Translations under genes and position numbers: made by a program
Shown: piece by piece, positions 19,401 through 27,913 of the stretch
Numbering within the stretch: position 1 is the stretch's first letter
How the letters are laid out: the number at the start of each line of letters is the position of its first letter
Assembly: GCA_964586285.1 (NCBI GenBank)
Contig: CAZPHU010000005.1
Location: 7,251-71,250 of the forward strand
Source: CAZPHU01 sp964586285
GTDB taxonomy: Bacteria; Fibrobacterota; Chitinivibrionia; Chitinivibrionales; CAYFVL01
DNA length: 64,000 bases
Direction: 5' to 3'
Notes under the pieces: generated by a model
Database searches by the model: none
What the model saw: the letters and a program-made list of their open reading frames with translations, nothing else
What the model was told of the DNA's origin: nothing

Positions 19401-20158
19401 AAGCTTACCTTTCCGTTCACACGATCGTACTCTCCGGCGGCGGCCAAATACTTGCCCATTCCAAAATAGGCGCGCGCAAGATCAAGTCCTGCGTCATACA
19501 TGGTCGGTTTCTGTTCGGTGGCTTTTTTAAGATACCCTACCGCATTGTCTACGTTATTAGTCTCGAGGAAACACTTTCCGATCATGTAGGCGACTTCGGG
19601 GTCTTCCTTTGATTCCATCGATTTCTGAAGCAAAGGCAGAGCTTTGCCGTACTCTTTATCCTTGTAGTAGATCAATCCCAGCTCACGATTAGCGACAACA
19701 TTAGCTGAATCGGTCTCTATAACCTTCTCAAGAGCTTTTTTGGCTTCCTCGGGACGTTCCAATTCGATGGCCGCACGAGCGAATTCCCAGCTGGCTTCTC
19801 CCGTGAAATTCTGATCCAGGGCTTTCTTGGCCATGTTCATGGCATTTTCTGCCTGACCAAGCTTGTTGTAAATACGCGCGGCGCCTAGAAGCGATGCGTA
19901 ATCCTTGGGATTGAGCCGCCATGATACCATATAACAGGCCAGGGCCTTTTCGGTCAGTCCCAACTTCTCGTTTGCACCCGCAAGCTTAACCCACAATGCA
20001 GCATCCCGCTTGCCCGCGGGAATCTTTTCATCCGCATAATCGATAGCTTCACGGTATTTACCCGCGTCAATCAGATTATTAAATGTCTCATCCGCACCGG
20101 CTAAACCTACCAGCAGGCATACCAACAGACTAATCAGAGCGAGATGCTGTCTGCCCAT
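16469..20158 (-). CDS. giant exported TPR-repeat protein
   Basis: About 1229 residues. A signal peptide (residues 1-22, ending LVGLAGA) is followed by almost unbroken 34-residue tetratricopeptide repeats. I can see some 30 units with the A/G-x2-Y-x-A-x4-A-L pattern, for example 'AIEMYQKALQLDPQNTEALISLG' split over two helices. TPR arrays are protein-binding superhelices; an exported one of this size probably scaffolds periplasmic or surface assembly. The start at 20158 is chosen because AAAGGAG lies before it and it gives a clean signal peptide; an upstream start would add nine residues. Lys/Glu-rich composition is even along the chain. Confidence 0.88.
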   Translation of the reverse strand: MGRQHLALISLLVCLLVGLAGADETFNNLIDAGKYREAIDYADEKIPAGKRDAALWVKLAGANEKLGLTEKALACYMVSWRLNPKDYASLLGAARIYNKLGQAENAMNMAKKALDQNFTGEASWEFARAAIELERPEEAKKALEKVIETDSANVVANRELGLIYYKDKEYGKALPLLQKSMESKEDPEVAYMIGKCFLETNNVDNAVGYLKKATEQKPTMYDAGLDLARAYFGMGKYLAAAGEYDRVNGKVSFEARDYYNQAVAFDESKKSDKAVDAYKQAVSAFGSQTSDEAIRARLKVGKDMMAHKNYNAALIHFEFIAKADPKAARVKEIYFLMADAYQRADNSQKAISSLEKAIELDNKNIEAYARLADLYEKNNMESKAKQTYEKMMSLSPNDPKVYLILGQYNLEAKKYSEALDLFVKSNTLEKNPITLEGIAICASELGQWDKARDAAESAVNMDSNLKESRIILYKVFMRDKNYTEVKKHLEVLVTKDPRNVEYWKDLATAYDKTNEVEKLAKTDEKINQLDRNSVESRHRLAKYTLSKGGTDKAYDLYKELSTLDSKNPEVFKKLYELAKTKKETPSAVSYLRSYLKLNPNDAEAQRDLGDLLYERKEFDGALAAYRQAIKLDPTIKGFYKRYAEIVIAKGQQEEVIKALSGVIRSGEADFSTYSTLGMMYFKKGQHDKAIEMYQKALQLDPQNTEALISLGDAQAAGGDLSAAVITYEQAVMMNPDASEEYKRLGDLYVKQKNSSQAMNAYKKYLDKTSSPDSDVALKVATYNYNKKDYVAAAKYFGMIRGEAAGDFGTLLMYGESMHKSEKYKKSIQIFEGLLTRNPKIATRRVIVAMLAEAYEKTDNSAKAVQTYKTYIALPGVDDPEAAYKAAFLQEKTNKGAAIGIYEENVKKYEKDYRNFLRLGLLYAEKKATLEKAGPMLKKAAALADSLPSVWQDIAQVYGKLGNEKEELNAYMKYLEKDPQNLDANIRVGTILMKEEKYTDAMIYLETANTLSTNNIKVIEPLAFGYVKTNRTQEAIGLLNKAKELKPDDPGIRRQLYKTYMKTGDKKKAVAEIKQLIDLKRDNETLLLYAQLLMEEGKYKDAHNAIEDIRATDPTNIDALMTLAAIQRTRKKYDDAIETYKEIIYINGDYIPAIYERAEVYMMQNELHWAERFYERVLKTDPKFALAELGLAKIAKLRKNDIMYMKHLKNAYKLDPNNELIKSEYAKANR

Positions 20159-20499
20159 AACGAAAGCTCCTTTCGTGATTTCCACCGAAATCTAAATTTT
20201 TCTCTGCAAGTGTTTTCGAAGATATTGAAAAACGGTGTTTTCCACCATCATTAAAATACAATATAAAGTAACATTTGTGCCACGCGACCGGGGTTAATTT
20301 ATTTTTTCGCGCTGTTTTAGTTATTCAACTGAGGACATAATCGGTGATCTTAAGCGCGCTGCAATATCCATAAACCAGATATCTTGCCATCCGTCCGGAA
20401 ACACAACCGTGATGAAAGCACACTATAATAACGCATCTTTTCCCGCTAAATTGCAACCGCTACATCAATTTTATTTAGAAAAAAACGGTTTTTGCGTCA
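20159..20499. other. intergenic region upstream of the TPR gene
   Basis: About 340 bp between the TPR gene start and the amidase stop. AT-rich sequence at 20215-20275 probably contains the TPR promoter (minus strand, with TATATT-like hexamers), but no pair is clear. I see no ORF, RNA gene or strong hairpin. Confidence 0.45.
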
Positions 20500-21087
20500 T
20501 TAACCCATGCGCTCGCGCTCAAACCTCTCCCAATCAAACAGCGGGCCGGGATCGGTTTTGGCGACGGCTCTAAGCCCCAACAAAACCGCCGCCTCCCCGG
20601 CCACATCCTCATGCCCCACATATTTCATGGGGCCCCGACGCGATTCGATATCCTTGCACAAAGCTACCAAACTATCATACTGGGCATCGGTATACCCCGA
20701 CTGCTCAGTGCCCATGAGTTCGATTCCAATAGAAAAGTCGTTTACTCCCCGGCGAGAATCGGGAGGAGGCATTATACTGGGGCCACAGTGCCAGGCTTTT
20801 AATTGCTCCGGAACCAATATACAGATATCTCCCCGCCGGTCTATCAAATAATGACTACTGACACCATAGGTACAAAAAAGCTGCATAATATGTGCCGAGT
20901 TGTAGAGATCGTCAGGAAAATCTACCACGGCGCTGATATGGTGAATAACGACTGTATCTATCACGGATGAAGTTCGTTCTTCCCATAAATGCATCTTTCC
21001 CTGTTTGCGAATCAGCTCGGCCACAGTCAGCTCGCCAATCGGCATGGAATTATTCACATCCAGGTAACAGGAATTTGGATTCATCAT
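20500..21087 (-). CDS. N-acetylmuramoyl-L-alanine amidase (Amidase_2/AmpD-like)
   Basis: A 195-residue zinc amidase that cleaves the bond between muramic acid and the peptide stem. Zinc and catalytic residues are visible: 'VIHHIS' (His49/50), 'YVGHED' (His159) and 'AKTDPGP' (Lys177, Asp179), with 'SSHYLIDRRGDI' and 'AWHCG' as in the family. There is no signal peptide, so it probably acts in the cytoplasm on recycled anhydromuropeptides, as AmpD does. AAAGAG precedes the ATG. It is divergent from the pteridine-reductase-like gene with only 45 bp between start codons. Confidence 0.88.
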   Translation of the reverse strand: MMNPNSCYLDVNNSMPIGELTVAELIRKQGKMHLWEERTSSVIDTVVIHHISAVVDFPDDLYNSAHIMQLFCTYGVSSHYLIDRRGDICILVPEQLKAWHCGPSIMPPPDSRRGVNDFSIGIELMGTEQSGYTDAQYDSLVALCKDIESRRGPMKYVGHEDVAGEAAVLLGLRAVAKTDPGPLFDWERFERERMG

Positions 21088-21132
21088 AAGATACTCTTTC
21101 TTTTATACACAGAGGAAACTAATTTATTACCT

Positions 21133-21843
21133 ATGAGAAAAAAGAAGGCAGTTATTATCACCGGCGCTACAAAACGCCTGGGACTTCGTTTTACCCGTGA
21201 AACTCTTGAGCTTGGCTACGCGGTTGTCGCACACTACCGGGGCTCTAAGACTCCTTTGCACTCCTGGCTGCAAAAAAATCCGGAGTTCAAATCCGAGGTG
21301 CACTTTATTCAACAAGACCTCACGGATAGCCCTGAACGGCTGATCAAGCTTTCTTTCGAAAGCCCGTTTGAAATAACCGGGCTTATAAACAATGCCGCCA
21401 CCTTCACCCACGGGGACCTTCTGGACAAAGACCACTTCGAAACGACTATGCGAATTAATGCCCTAATACCCCTGGACTTATCACGCCGCTTCGCCCAACA
21501 GGCAGACCGGGGATGGATTATCAACATAACCGACGCACATATTTCCTCTTACAACCAAAGATACCAAAACTACCGTATCGCCAAAAAGCTCCTGGTTGAG
21601 CTTACCGAACAGCTCGCGACGCTTCTAGCCCCCAGGATTCGCGTCAATGCTGTTGCCCCAGGTGCCATGCTGCCCCCCTCGGACAAAAACGGACTACCTA
21701 TGAGCAGGCTCAAGAAACTCATCCCCCTCAAGAAAACGGGCGATCTGACTTCTCTTATGCAGGCATATCGCTATCTTCTTGATAACACCTACATTACCGG
21801 CCAAACTCTCTACGTAGACGGCGGCTGGCATCTGATTGGTTAA
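21133..21843 (+). CDS. pteridine reductase-like short-chain dehydrogenase
   Basis: About 236 residues from ATG 21133, where the cofactor motif 'VIITGATKRLGLRF' falls at residues ~6-19. The TGx3RxG form with Arg, the 'INNAATF' motif, and an Asp ('NITDAH') where most SDRs have the catalytic Ser, followed by Tyr-x3-Lys ('YRIAKK'), match pteridine reductase PTR1 and FolM (dihydromonapterin reductase). Likely role: NADPH-dependent reduction of dihydropterins or dihydrofolate. In-frame codons upstream run into the divergent amidase gene and are not used. Its stop overlaps the stop of the convergent phosphatase gene. Confidence 0.8.
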   Translation: MRKKKAVIITGATKRLGLRFTRETLELGYAVVAHYRGSKTPLHSWLQKNPEFKSEVHFIQQDLTDSPERLIKLSFESPFEITGLINNAATFTHGDLLDKDHFETTMRINALIPLDLSRRFAQQADRGWIINITDAHISSYNQRYQNYRIAKKLLVELTEQLATLLAPRIRVNAVAPGAMLPPSDKNGLPMSRLKKLIPLKKTGDLTSLMQAYRYLLDNTYITGQTLYVDGGWHLIG

Positions 21844-22334
21844 TCGCAATCCAGTTTCGTCTGCCTGGAATCCGAATGGAACAAAAGCTCCGGAAAAATT
21901 CGTCTTATATTCTCGTAGATGGAATCAAACGTCTTTTTGTACACCTTCACCGATCCGCCAATCGGATCTTTTATAATACTTTTGCGCGAGGGCTTCTGGG
22001 GCCAGGCGCCGAGAAGAAAAACTTTTTGCCGCAGGGATGGAAAAAACATTTGTATGAATTCCTGCTGCACGAAATCCATGGTAAACACCAGATCCGCCTC
22101 GTTTAACTCATCAAACACCAGCGGCCGGGAATGATGAGATGAGATATCGATACCGTTTTCGGCACAGATATCTTTGGCAAGGGATGAAGCCGGTTGTTGG
22201 TCCAGGCCGTGGATTCCCATCGAAGAGACAAAAAGATCTTCACGATTTTCCCTCATCCACATGTGTCTGAGTATTCCCTCTGCCATGGGACTTCGACATA
22301 TGTTTCCGGTACAGACAAATACGATTCGAAGCAT
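21840..22334 (-). CDS. low-molecular-weight protein-tyrosine phosphatase
   Basis: A 164-residue LMW-PTP fold protein. The P-loop 'FVCTGNICRSPMAEG' gives the C-x5-R-S nucleophile signature at residues 8-15, and the general-acid Asp lies in 'IIKDPIGGS' near residue 118. Such enzymes dephosphorylate tyrosine kinases of exopolysaccharide systems or protein-arginine phosphate. The related arsenate reductases share the fold but lack this DP loop. No tyrosine kinase is in the window. Its stop codon interlocks with the convergent SDR stop (four bases shared). Confidence 0.88.
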   Translation of the reverse strand: MLRIVFVCTGNICRSPMAEGILRHMWMRENREDLFVSSMGIHGLDQQPASSLAKDICAENGIDISSHHSRPLVFDELNEADLVFTMDFVQQEFIQMFFPSLRQKVFLLGAWPQKPSRKSIIKDPIGGSVKVYKKTFDSIYENIRRIFPELLFHSDSRQTKLDCD

Positions 22335-22471
22335 ATATACAAATATCCAAATTAATTATTCGAAATTCTGAGTGATCCTATAGAAAATATTATTTTTACT
22401 GTTTCAATCAAGTGAGTTTGGGCCTGAAAGTGTTCCCGCTCACCTTTTTTACGCTTGCACAGGAGAGATTT

Positions 22472-22792
22472 ATGGCACTGAGCAATGAAGAAAAGATGTT
22501 TGTCAACGAAGCGATACAAGTCTACATTCAGATTGCCGCCCGACAAATGCCCCCGCAGCATGTTCAACAACTTGTACAGATGGGCGAAGAGATCGTTAAG
22601 AAACTCGATCAGGTAGGGGCGGGCAAAGGCAAGAACAACAAACCGGCGGGTATTACGGATGAATGGTTCAAGAAAGTTTGCTCCAACTGCGATAAACTCG
22701 CCCCCTCCGGGTGCACCGATAAGGTAACCGAAAAGTTTCCGGGAAAATGCGACCCTATTCTCCACTATGAAAACAGCAAAGCAAGAAAGTAA
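22472..22792 (+). CDS. small cysteine-cluster protein of unknown function
   Basis: About 106 residues from ATG 22472, which follows AGGAGAG at a good distance; an in-frame start 20 codons upstream lacks a ribosome site. The N-terminal half is a predicted helix ('EEKMFVNEAIQVYIQIAAR'), a Gly/Lys-rich linker follows, and the C-terminal part has four Cys ('CSNCDKL...SGCTDK...GKCDP') that could bind a metal. No signal peptide. I do not recognise the family. Confidence 0.7.
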   Translation: MALSNEEKMFVNEAIQVYIQIAARQMPPQHVQQLVQMGEEIVKKLDQVGAGKGKNNKPAGITDEWFKKVCSNCDKLAPSGCTDKVTEKFPGKCDPILHYENSKARK

Positions 22793-22917
22793 TCACCGGT
22801 TACCAAATAAAGTGCGGCTAAGCCGGAGAAACAAGGATTAAAGAAATTAAAAACAAAACACATAGATAGCTAATACGACAAAAAGTATGCTTTGTCGAAC
22901 ATGGAATCTAAATATTG

Positions 22918-22950
22918 GAGGGCGAACTCGTGTTCGCCCTCTTTGCGTTT
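22918..22950. terminator. hairpin between convergent genes
   Basis: A perfect 10-bp inverted repeat (22918-22927 with 22932-22941, loop of four) lies between the small Cys-cluster gene and tyrS. On the plus strand it is followed by TTTGCGTTT, on the minus strand by a few A/T bases, so it may stop both transcripts. Confidence 0.65.
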
Positions 22951-22953
22951 CCG

Positions 22954-24252
22954 TTACGCCTGTTGCACCTCTACCAGATAGTAGTTTTTCTTTCCCTTCT
23001 GAACCAGAAGATACTTGCCTTTTAGCAGCATGTCCGAATTCACTACCGCCTGCTCATCCGCCGGGCCGGTTTTGTTTATACTCACCCCTTTTGCCTTCAA
23101 CAACCTGCGCACCTCACCCTTTGATGCAAACCATCCGCTCTTCTCGGTCAACAGATCAACCAACGGCAACCCGTTTTCTATCTCCGATCTGCTCACCGTC
23201 GCGCGCGGCACCCCTTCGAATATGTCCAGGAAACTACGCTCATCCAGCTTCCTGAGCGTTTCGGTGGTCGCCTTTCCGAAAAGAATCTGCGACGCCTCCA
23301 AAGCCATGTTGTAATCCGATTCCGAATGAACCCGTATGGTAATGTCCTTTGCTGTGGCCTTTTGCATCGGACGCTCATGAGGGTTTTGTTTCTGTTGTTC
23401 CCAAAGCTCGGCAATTTCTTCTCTGGAAAGAAGCGAAAAGATTTTTGCATACTTTACCGCGTCCTCATCGGATGCATTCAACCAGTACTGGTAGAATTTA
23501 TACGGCGAAGTCATGCCGGGGTCGAGCCATACACTCTCCCCTCCCTCCGATTTACCAAACTTCTTGCCGTCGGCACGAGTCAGAAGCGGACAAGTCAATG
23601 CATAGCAGTCACCGTTTATCTTGCGTCGAACAAGTTCCGTTCCGGATGTTATATTACCCCACTGATCGGATCCGCCCATCTGAAGAACACAGCTTTTGTT
23701 TTGATACAACCACAAAAAATCGTAGCCCTGAAGCAGCTGGTAGCTGAATTCTGTGAAGGAAATCCCCGACTCCAAGCGATTCTGAACCGAATCCTTGGAC
23801 ATCATGTAGCTTATAGTCAGATGTTTTCCGATTTCGCGAAGGAAATCCAAAAACTTCATCTCACCAAACCAGTCGAAGTTGTTAACCAGCTCGGCCGCAT
23901 TGTGCTTGTTTTCGAAATCAAGAAACTTGGAAAGCTGATTCTTTATACACTCCTGATTGTAGCGAAGCTCCTCCTGGGAAAGGAGATTTCTCTCCGCACT
24001 CTTGCCCGAAGGATCACCAATCATTCCCGTCGCACCGCCAACCAGTGCGATAGGCTTGTTTCCAGTTCTCTGGAGGTGAACCAACAGCATGATTGGAATT
24101 AAATGACCGATATGCAGGGAAGAGGCGGTCGGGTCAAAACCGGCATACCCGGCCACAGGCCCCTGATTGAGCTTCTCCTCTATACCGGGAGTCTTATCGT
24201 GCAGCATTCCGCGCCATTGTAATTCCTCAAGAAAATCGATACTCAAAGTCAA
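22954..24252 (-). CDS. tyrS: tyrosyl-tRNA synthetase
   Basis: A 432-residue class Ic synthetase charging tRNA-Tyr. The HIGH motif is 'SSLHIGHLIP' (residue ~47), the KMSKS equivalent is 'KKFGKSEG' (the KFGKS form typical of bacterial TyrS), and 'QLLQGYDFLWLYQNKSCVLQMGGSDQWGN' surrounds the tyrosine and ATP pocket. The C-terminal ~65 residues form an S4 RNA-binding domain. It follows the AsmA-like gene by about 70 bp on the same strand. Confidence 0.97.
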   Translation of the reverse strand: MTLSIDFLEELQWRGMLHDKTPGIEEKLNQGPVAGYAGFDPTASSLHIGHLIPIMLLVHLQRTGNKPIALVGGATGMIGDPSGKSAERNLLSQEELRYNQECIKNQLSKFLDFENKHNAAELVNNFDWFGEMKFLDFLREIGKHLTISYMMSKDSVQNRLESGISFTEFSYQLLQGYDFLWLYQNKSCVLQMGGSDQWGNITSGTELVRRKINGDCYALTCPLLTRADGKKFGKSEGGESVWLDPGMTSPYKFYQYWLNASDEDAVKYAKIFSLLSREEIAELWEQQKQNPHERPMQKATAKDITIRVHSESDYNMALEASQILFGKATTETLRKLDERSFLDIFEGVPRATVSRSEIENGLPLVDLLTEKSGWFASKGEVRRLLKAKGVSINKTGPADEQAVVNSDMLLKGKYLLVQKGKKNYYLVEVQQA

Positions 24253-24325
24253 TCCTTTCTCCTATATAGTCACATATTTCATCTTCGGTACTCACTGCCA
24301 ACGGGAGGCATTCGCTTAAAGAGGA

Positions 24326-27097
24326 TCAAAACAGCTTTTTGAGCGCATCCTTTGCCTTCTTTTCGATGTCCTGCTGAACTTCCTTTTGTTTCTCCTGGAC
24401 TTGCCGTTTCTCTTTTTCCATCTTCTTGCGCGCTTCCTCCTCCAGACGTTTTTTTTGCGCCTCCAGCTCTTTTTGGGCCTCCTGCTTTTTCTCCTCTATC
24501 TTTTTTTCCACTTTTTGGCGTGCAGAGGGCTTTGGAGCCGGTTGAGATTCAGCCGCACCGTTGCCGCTTCCGAATCCGCGAAACCCCACACGTGGGGACG
24601 TTACCGTACCGCCCATGTGCAAAAGAACAGTCACCCGCCCATCCCTATCTGTAGGAACGGCAAACGACTGAGCCAACTGGCCGACCGCCGCGGCGGCGTC
24701 GTCTCCCAGAAAATTCTTGAGCAAACCTGCCCCACTCTTTTTTATCGACTGCTCTGCGGCCGTCACCTTTTTGGAAGCCGCCACAGGCAACCGGTTTGAT
24801 ATGTCCAGGTCGGCACGGGTATCAAAACCCACCGAACCGTCCGCCTCCCAGTCTCCCGTCGGCGACTCTATTCGAACCGAATCAAGATACACGTTCTGCT
24901 GAGCCACCCGCGCCCGGATGCGCATGTCCCTGAAACTTATTTCGTCAATTTCGTAAAACCTGTTTAGTGTCTTTGAGACCTCCTCCAAAAGCGCCCCGCC
25001 CGCTATACGTCCGTCGCTGAGCTTGGTGTAGATTTTTCCGGTCAGATTTGCAGTAAGCTGTTCGACAGTTGCTCCGTTTGTACTAAAATCCATGTCGGAC
25101 TGAGCCTTCCCATACATGACGTCATCCATGTCTTTTAGAATAGTAAACAATTGCTGATCGTCGGGAAGTAAATCGTTGACGTTGGATATGGTCGAATTAA
25201 CATCCACGCCATTCATCTTTAAGGCGGTCCACACCTTCAAGTTCTTGTGATTGCGAATATCCATACGTAAACTGTTGTCGATTGAGCCGCCGTACATCCC
25301 AGCACGAAACTTGGTGTTCATCACGTCGTCAACGGCATCGATATCCATGGCAATATTGGACATCTCGATACCGCTGTAAATCAGCCGATCGGCCTTGATC
25401 TTACCGTGCATATCGATTCCGGGCAGAGGCGCGGGGATCAGAAGTGTCGGCTGCTTTGGGGCATTATCATTGGAACCGGTGTCAGCCTGTGAACTACCCG
25501 CAGGAAGGAACTCATCAGTATTGAGGTACGATGAGTTAAGCGTAAAGCTAAGATTTGGCCTGGGCTGCTTCTTTGTGGAGTCGGTAAGAACCAAAGTGAG
25601 GTAATCTTTAAGCTCTGCACTCAGTTGCATGTCCGACTTACCTAAAGAGACAGCGAGTTTGGGAGTCAGCGTTTGTGATGTCAGTGCAAGTGTACCATTG
25701 ACCGTAACCGCCTTGGCAATATCGGGTGTCTTTGCCACAACATTCTTAAACTCTACATCCCCCTCAACATTCAGACCGGCGGGATTGGCCGGATCCGCCT
25801 TACCCTTTGCCTTCACATTCGCATCGACCTGTCCCGAAGCACTCACCCCCTGGGGCAGCGTGACCACTTTCTTAAGCATGTCAAGATCCACCCTCGCATT
25901 CACCTCGCCGTCAACAAACGGCTGCTCAAAATTGGTTACCGCCACACGCATGTCGATCGGGTTCTCGCCCGCCTTCAGTTTCAACGATTGTACATTCAGG
26001 CTTGTATCCGTAAACTGGATCGCGGCATTGATATCGGTTATTTCCTGGGGAAGATCGGTATAGGCGATTCTTCCGTCGGAAAAGGAAAGGGTACCGCTTA
26101 CAGCAGGAAGACCGGAGTCGGGAAGCGCCCCTTTTACGGCCAGGTCGAAGAAAACGGTTCCCTCACCCTCGGCCCTGGCCAGATGGGGTGATATTTCGGA
26201 GGGGATCTCCTTAAGCAGATCGTCCAGCTGAATCGTGTCTGCGGTAACCCGAAGATCAAGTACCGGGTTGGCCGAAAGAACTTTGGTCGCAGTGCCTTGA
26301 GCCTTGATTTTTATCTTCTGCAACGACAGCTCGATTCCCTTTACAGAAATTTTCTGGCCTGGTATATCCGCCTGAATATCATGATCGAATGAAAAGGTAA
26401 GATCGCTTAGTGTGTCGGTAAGAAGAGGTGAACTGAGTGCTATATCCGAAATATCAAGTCTACCGCTGCTTCGAATGTCTTTAAGTTCCTTGTCGATCGA
26501 AAAAGATATATCCTGGCCGATCGATCCAAGGTTTACTGAATTACCCGATTTCAGATCGTGGTAAAACACAGAACCGTCCACTATACGCAACTTCTCCAGG
26601 GTAACCGGAATCGGCAGCATGGGAAGCCTTGTTTGTTTTGTCCTTTTCTCTTTCTGAAGGCTTTTTTTTTCGGATTGAGCCAGATCGTCATAATTATATG
26701 ATCCCTCACTGTCGATCAAGACCCGTATGGCGGGTTTGTGTATTGCGATTTTTACAATCTTGACCTCTTTTTGTAAAAGAGGCATCAGGGCGACGTGAAC
26801 CCGAAAATCATCCATTGAAACAAAGGGGTTTTCCGAAGGAAACCCCGCTCTGTCTGTTTCGGCGATTTCTACTCCCCCCAGCCGAACGCCGATAAACGGA
26901 AAAATTGACAGCGAAGCGTCTTCTACGCCGATTTTGCGCCCCACCACCTTTTCCACCTCGGGAATAATCATCGCCTTGATCTTTTCGGGGGGATATGCAT
27001 AGCGGATAACGACTGCCGCGATACCATATAAGGCGACGATCGCAATAAATACAATCAGCAAAAACTTCATTGGTTTGGAAAGACGTGCTCCTGCCAT
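24326..27097 (-). CDS. AsmA-family envelope protein with charged C-terminal tail
   Basis: About 923 residues. One N-terminal membrane helix (residues ~10-32) is followed by an AsmA domain ('AYPPEKIKAMIIPEVEKVVG', 'LSIFPFIGVRLGGVEI') and a long repetitive beta-rich region typical of AsmA/TamB-type bridge-like lipid-transfer proteins. The end (~860-923) is a Lys/Glu-rich coiled coil, which is unusual for the family. Likely role: phospholipid traffic or assembly between inner and outer membranes. Start set to ATG 27097, after AAGGAG; the base triplet just upstream is TTG. It lies 15 bp after the M48 protease gene. Confidence 0.82.
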   Translation of the reverse strand: MAGARLSKPMKFLLIVFIAIVALYGIAAVVIRYAYPPEKIKAMIIPEVEKVVGRKIGVEDASLSIFPFIGVRLGGVEIAETDRAGFPSENPFVSMDDFRVHVALMPLLQKEVKIVKIAIHKPAIRVLIDSEGSYNYDDLAQSEKKSLQKEKRTKQTRLPMLPIPVTLEKLRIVDGSVFYHDLKSGNSVNLGSIGQDISFSIDKELKDIRSSGRLDISDIALSSPLLTDTLSDLTFSFDHDIQADIPGQKISVKGIELSLQKIKIKAQGTATKVLSANPVLDLRVTADTIQLDDLLKEIPSEISPHLARAEGEGTVFFDLAVKGALPDSGLPAVSGTLSFSDGRIAYTDLPQEITDINAAIQFTDTSLNVQSLKLKAGENPIDMRVAVTNFEQPFVDGEVNARVDLDMLKKVVTLPQGVSASGQVDANVKAKGKADPANPAGLNVEGDVEFKNVVAKTPDIAKAVTVNGTLALTSQTLTPKLAVSLGKSDMQLSAELKDYLTLVLTDSTKKQPRPNLSFTLNSSYLNTDEFLPAGSSQADTGSNDNAPKQPTLLIPAPLPGIDMHGKIKADRLIYSGIEMSNIAMDIDAVDDVMNTKFRAGMYGGSIDNSLRMDIRNHKNLKVWTALKMNGVDVNSTISNVNDLLPDDQQLFTILKDMDDVMYGKAQSDMDFSTNGATVEQLTANLTGKIYTKLSDGRIAGGALLEEVSKTLNRFYEIDEISFRDMRIRARVAQQNVYLDSVRIESPTGDWEADGSVGFDTRADLDISNRLPVAASKKVTAAEQSIKKSGAGLLKNFLGDDAAAAVGQLAQSFAVPTDRDGRVTVLLHMGGTVTSPRVGFRGFGSGNGAAESQPAPKPSARQKVEKKIEEKKQEAQKELEAQKKRLEEEARKKMEKEKRQVQEKQKEVQQDIEKKAKDALKKLF

Positions 27098-27112
27098 CAA
27101 TTTATCTCCTTA

Positions 27113-27913
27113 TCAAGGTAAGGGTATTCCATTTCCCCTGGGTATATTTGTGTACGAAGAATACGAACCGTCTATCAGATCTTTTACCCTGCTTACTCTA
27201 TCTTTGGAATCCGGGTGTGTGGAGAGGAATTCGATATTTTGTCCGCCGCTCATATCGGCCAGCATTTGAAGCATATCCTGCATACCTTTAGGGTTGATTC
27301 CCGCATGCGCGACATACTTTAGTCCTTCCCCGTCTGCCTCAAATTCGTTATCTCTGCTGTATTTAAGCACCCTTAATCCTCCAACCACTCCAAGGGCTCC
27401 GGCGATAACTTCCCTGTCCCCCGCAATCAGGCCGATAGCCATATTCTGAAACTGAGTACGCATCAGCCTCTTGACCCCATGGCGCAGGGTAATATGAGCG
27501 ATCTCGTGAGCCAGGACAGAGGCCAGCATCGCTTCATCACCCCCCTGCTCGATTATTTTTTTGATCAAACCTGTATAGATATACACAAAACCGCCGGGAA
27601 CGGCAAACGCATTTATATCGTCTCTGTCGATGATCTGGAAATGGAATTCAAGTTCCTTGCGAACACCCTGAGCATCGGCCAGCCTCTGTCCCAGGTCTTC
27701 GATATAGGTTACCAGGTCGCGATTATGGCTGCCGTTGTCTTCATAAAGTGGGTAATCACTGCTTTCCCGAATTTGGGCATCGACATTATGCCCCATCCGT
27801 ATTTCCTCGGAATCGGATATCAGAAATGATGCTGCGTCAAGAATTTTCCCACATCGTGGGGTAAGAACCAGTACCATCCAAACGCTTACCAGCGGTATTA
27901 TCCGACCTTTCAT
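27113..27913 (-). CDS. M48-family zinc metalloprotease, exported
   Basis: A 266-residue protein with an N-terminal hydrophobic export signal (residues 1-20) and the zinc-protease core 'VLAHEIAHITLRHG' (HExxH at ~136-140) with the third ligand Glu in 'RDNEFEADGEG' (~190). 'AFAVPGGFVYIYTGLI' is also typical of M48 peptidases such as BepA and LoiP, which check outer-membrane protein assembly. Start set to ATG 27913 after AAAGGTG. The Cys at residue 21 could be a lipid site, but the preceding residues do not fit a lipobox well. It is probably co-transcribed with the AsmA-like gene, suggesting joint envelope maintenance. Confidence 0.88.
   Translation of the reverse strand: MKGRIIPLVSVWMVLVLTPRCGKILDAASFLISDSEEIRMGHNVDAQIRESSDYPLYEDNGSHNRDLVTYIEDLGQRLADAQGVRKELEFHFQIIDRDDINAFAVPGGFVYIYTGLIKKIIEQGGDEAMLASVLAHEIAHITLRHGVKRLMRTQFQNMAIGLIAGDREVIAGALGVVGGLRVLKYSRDNEFEADGEGLKYVAHAGINPKGMQDMLQMLADMSGGQNIEFLSTHPDSKDRVSRVKDLIDGSYSSYTNIPRGNGIPLP

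Noticed and set aside
23326..24102. 258-codon plus-strand frame opposite tyrS
   Set aside because: tyrS on the other strand is complete with all motifs; the plus frame has no start signal or family features.
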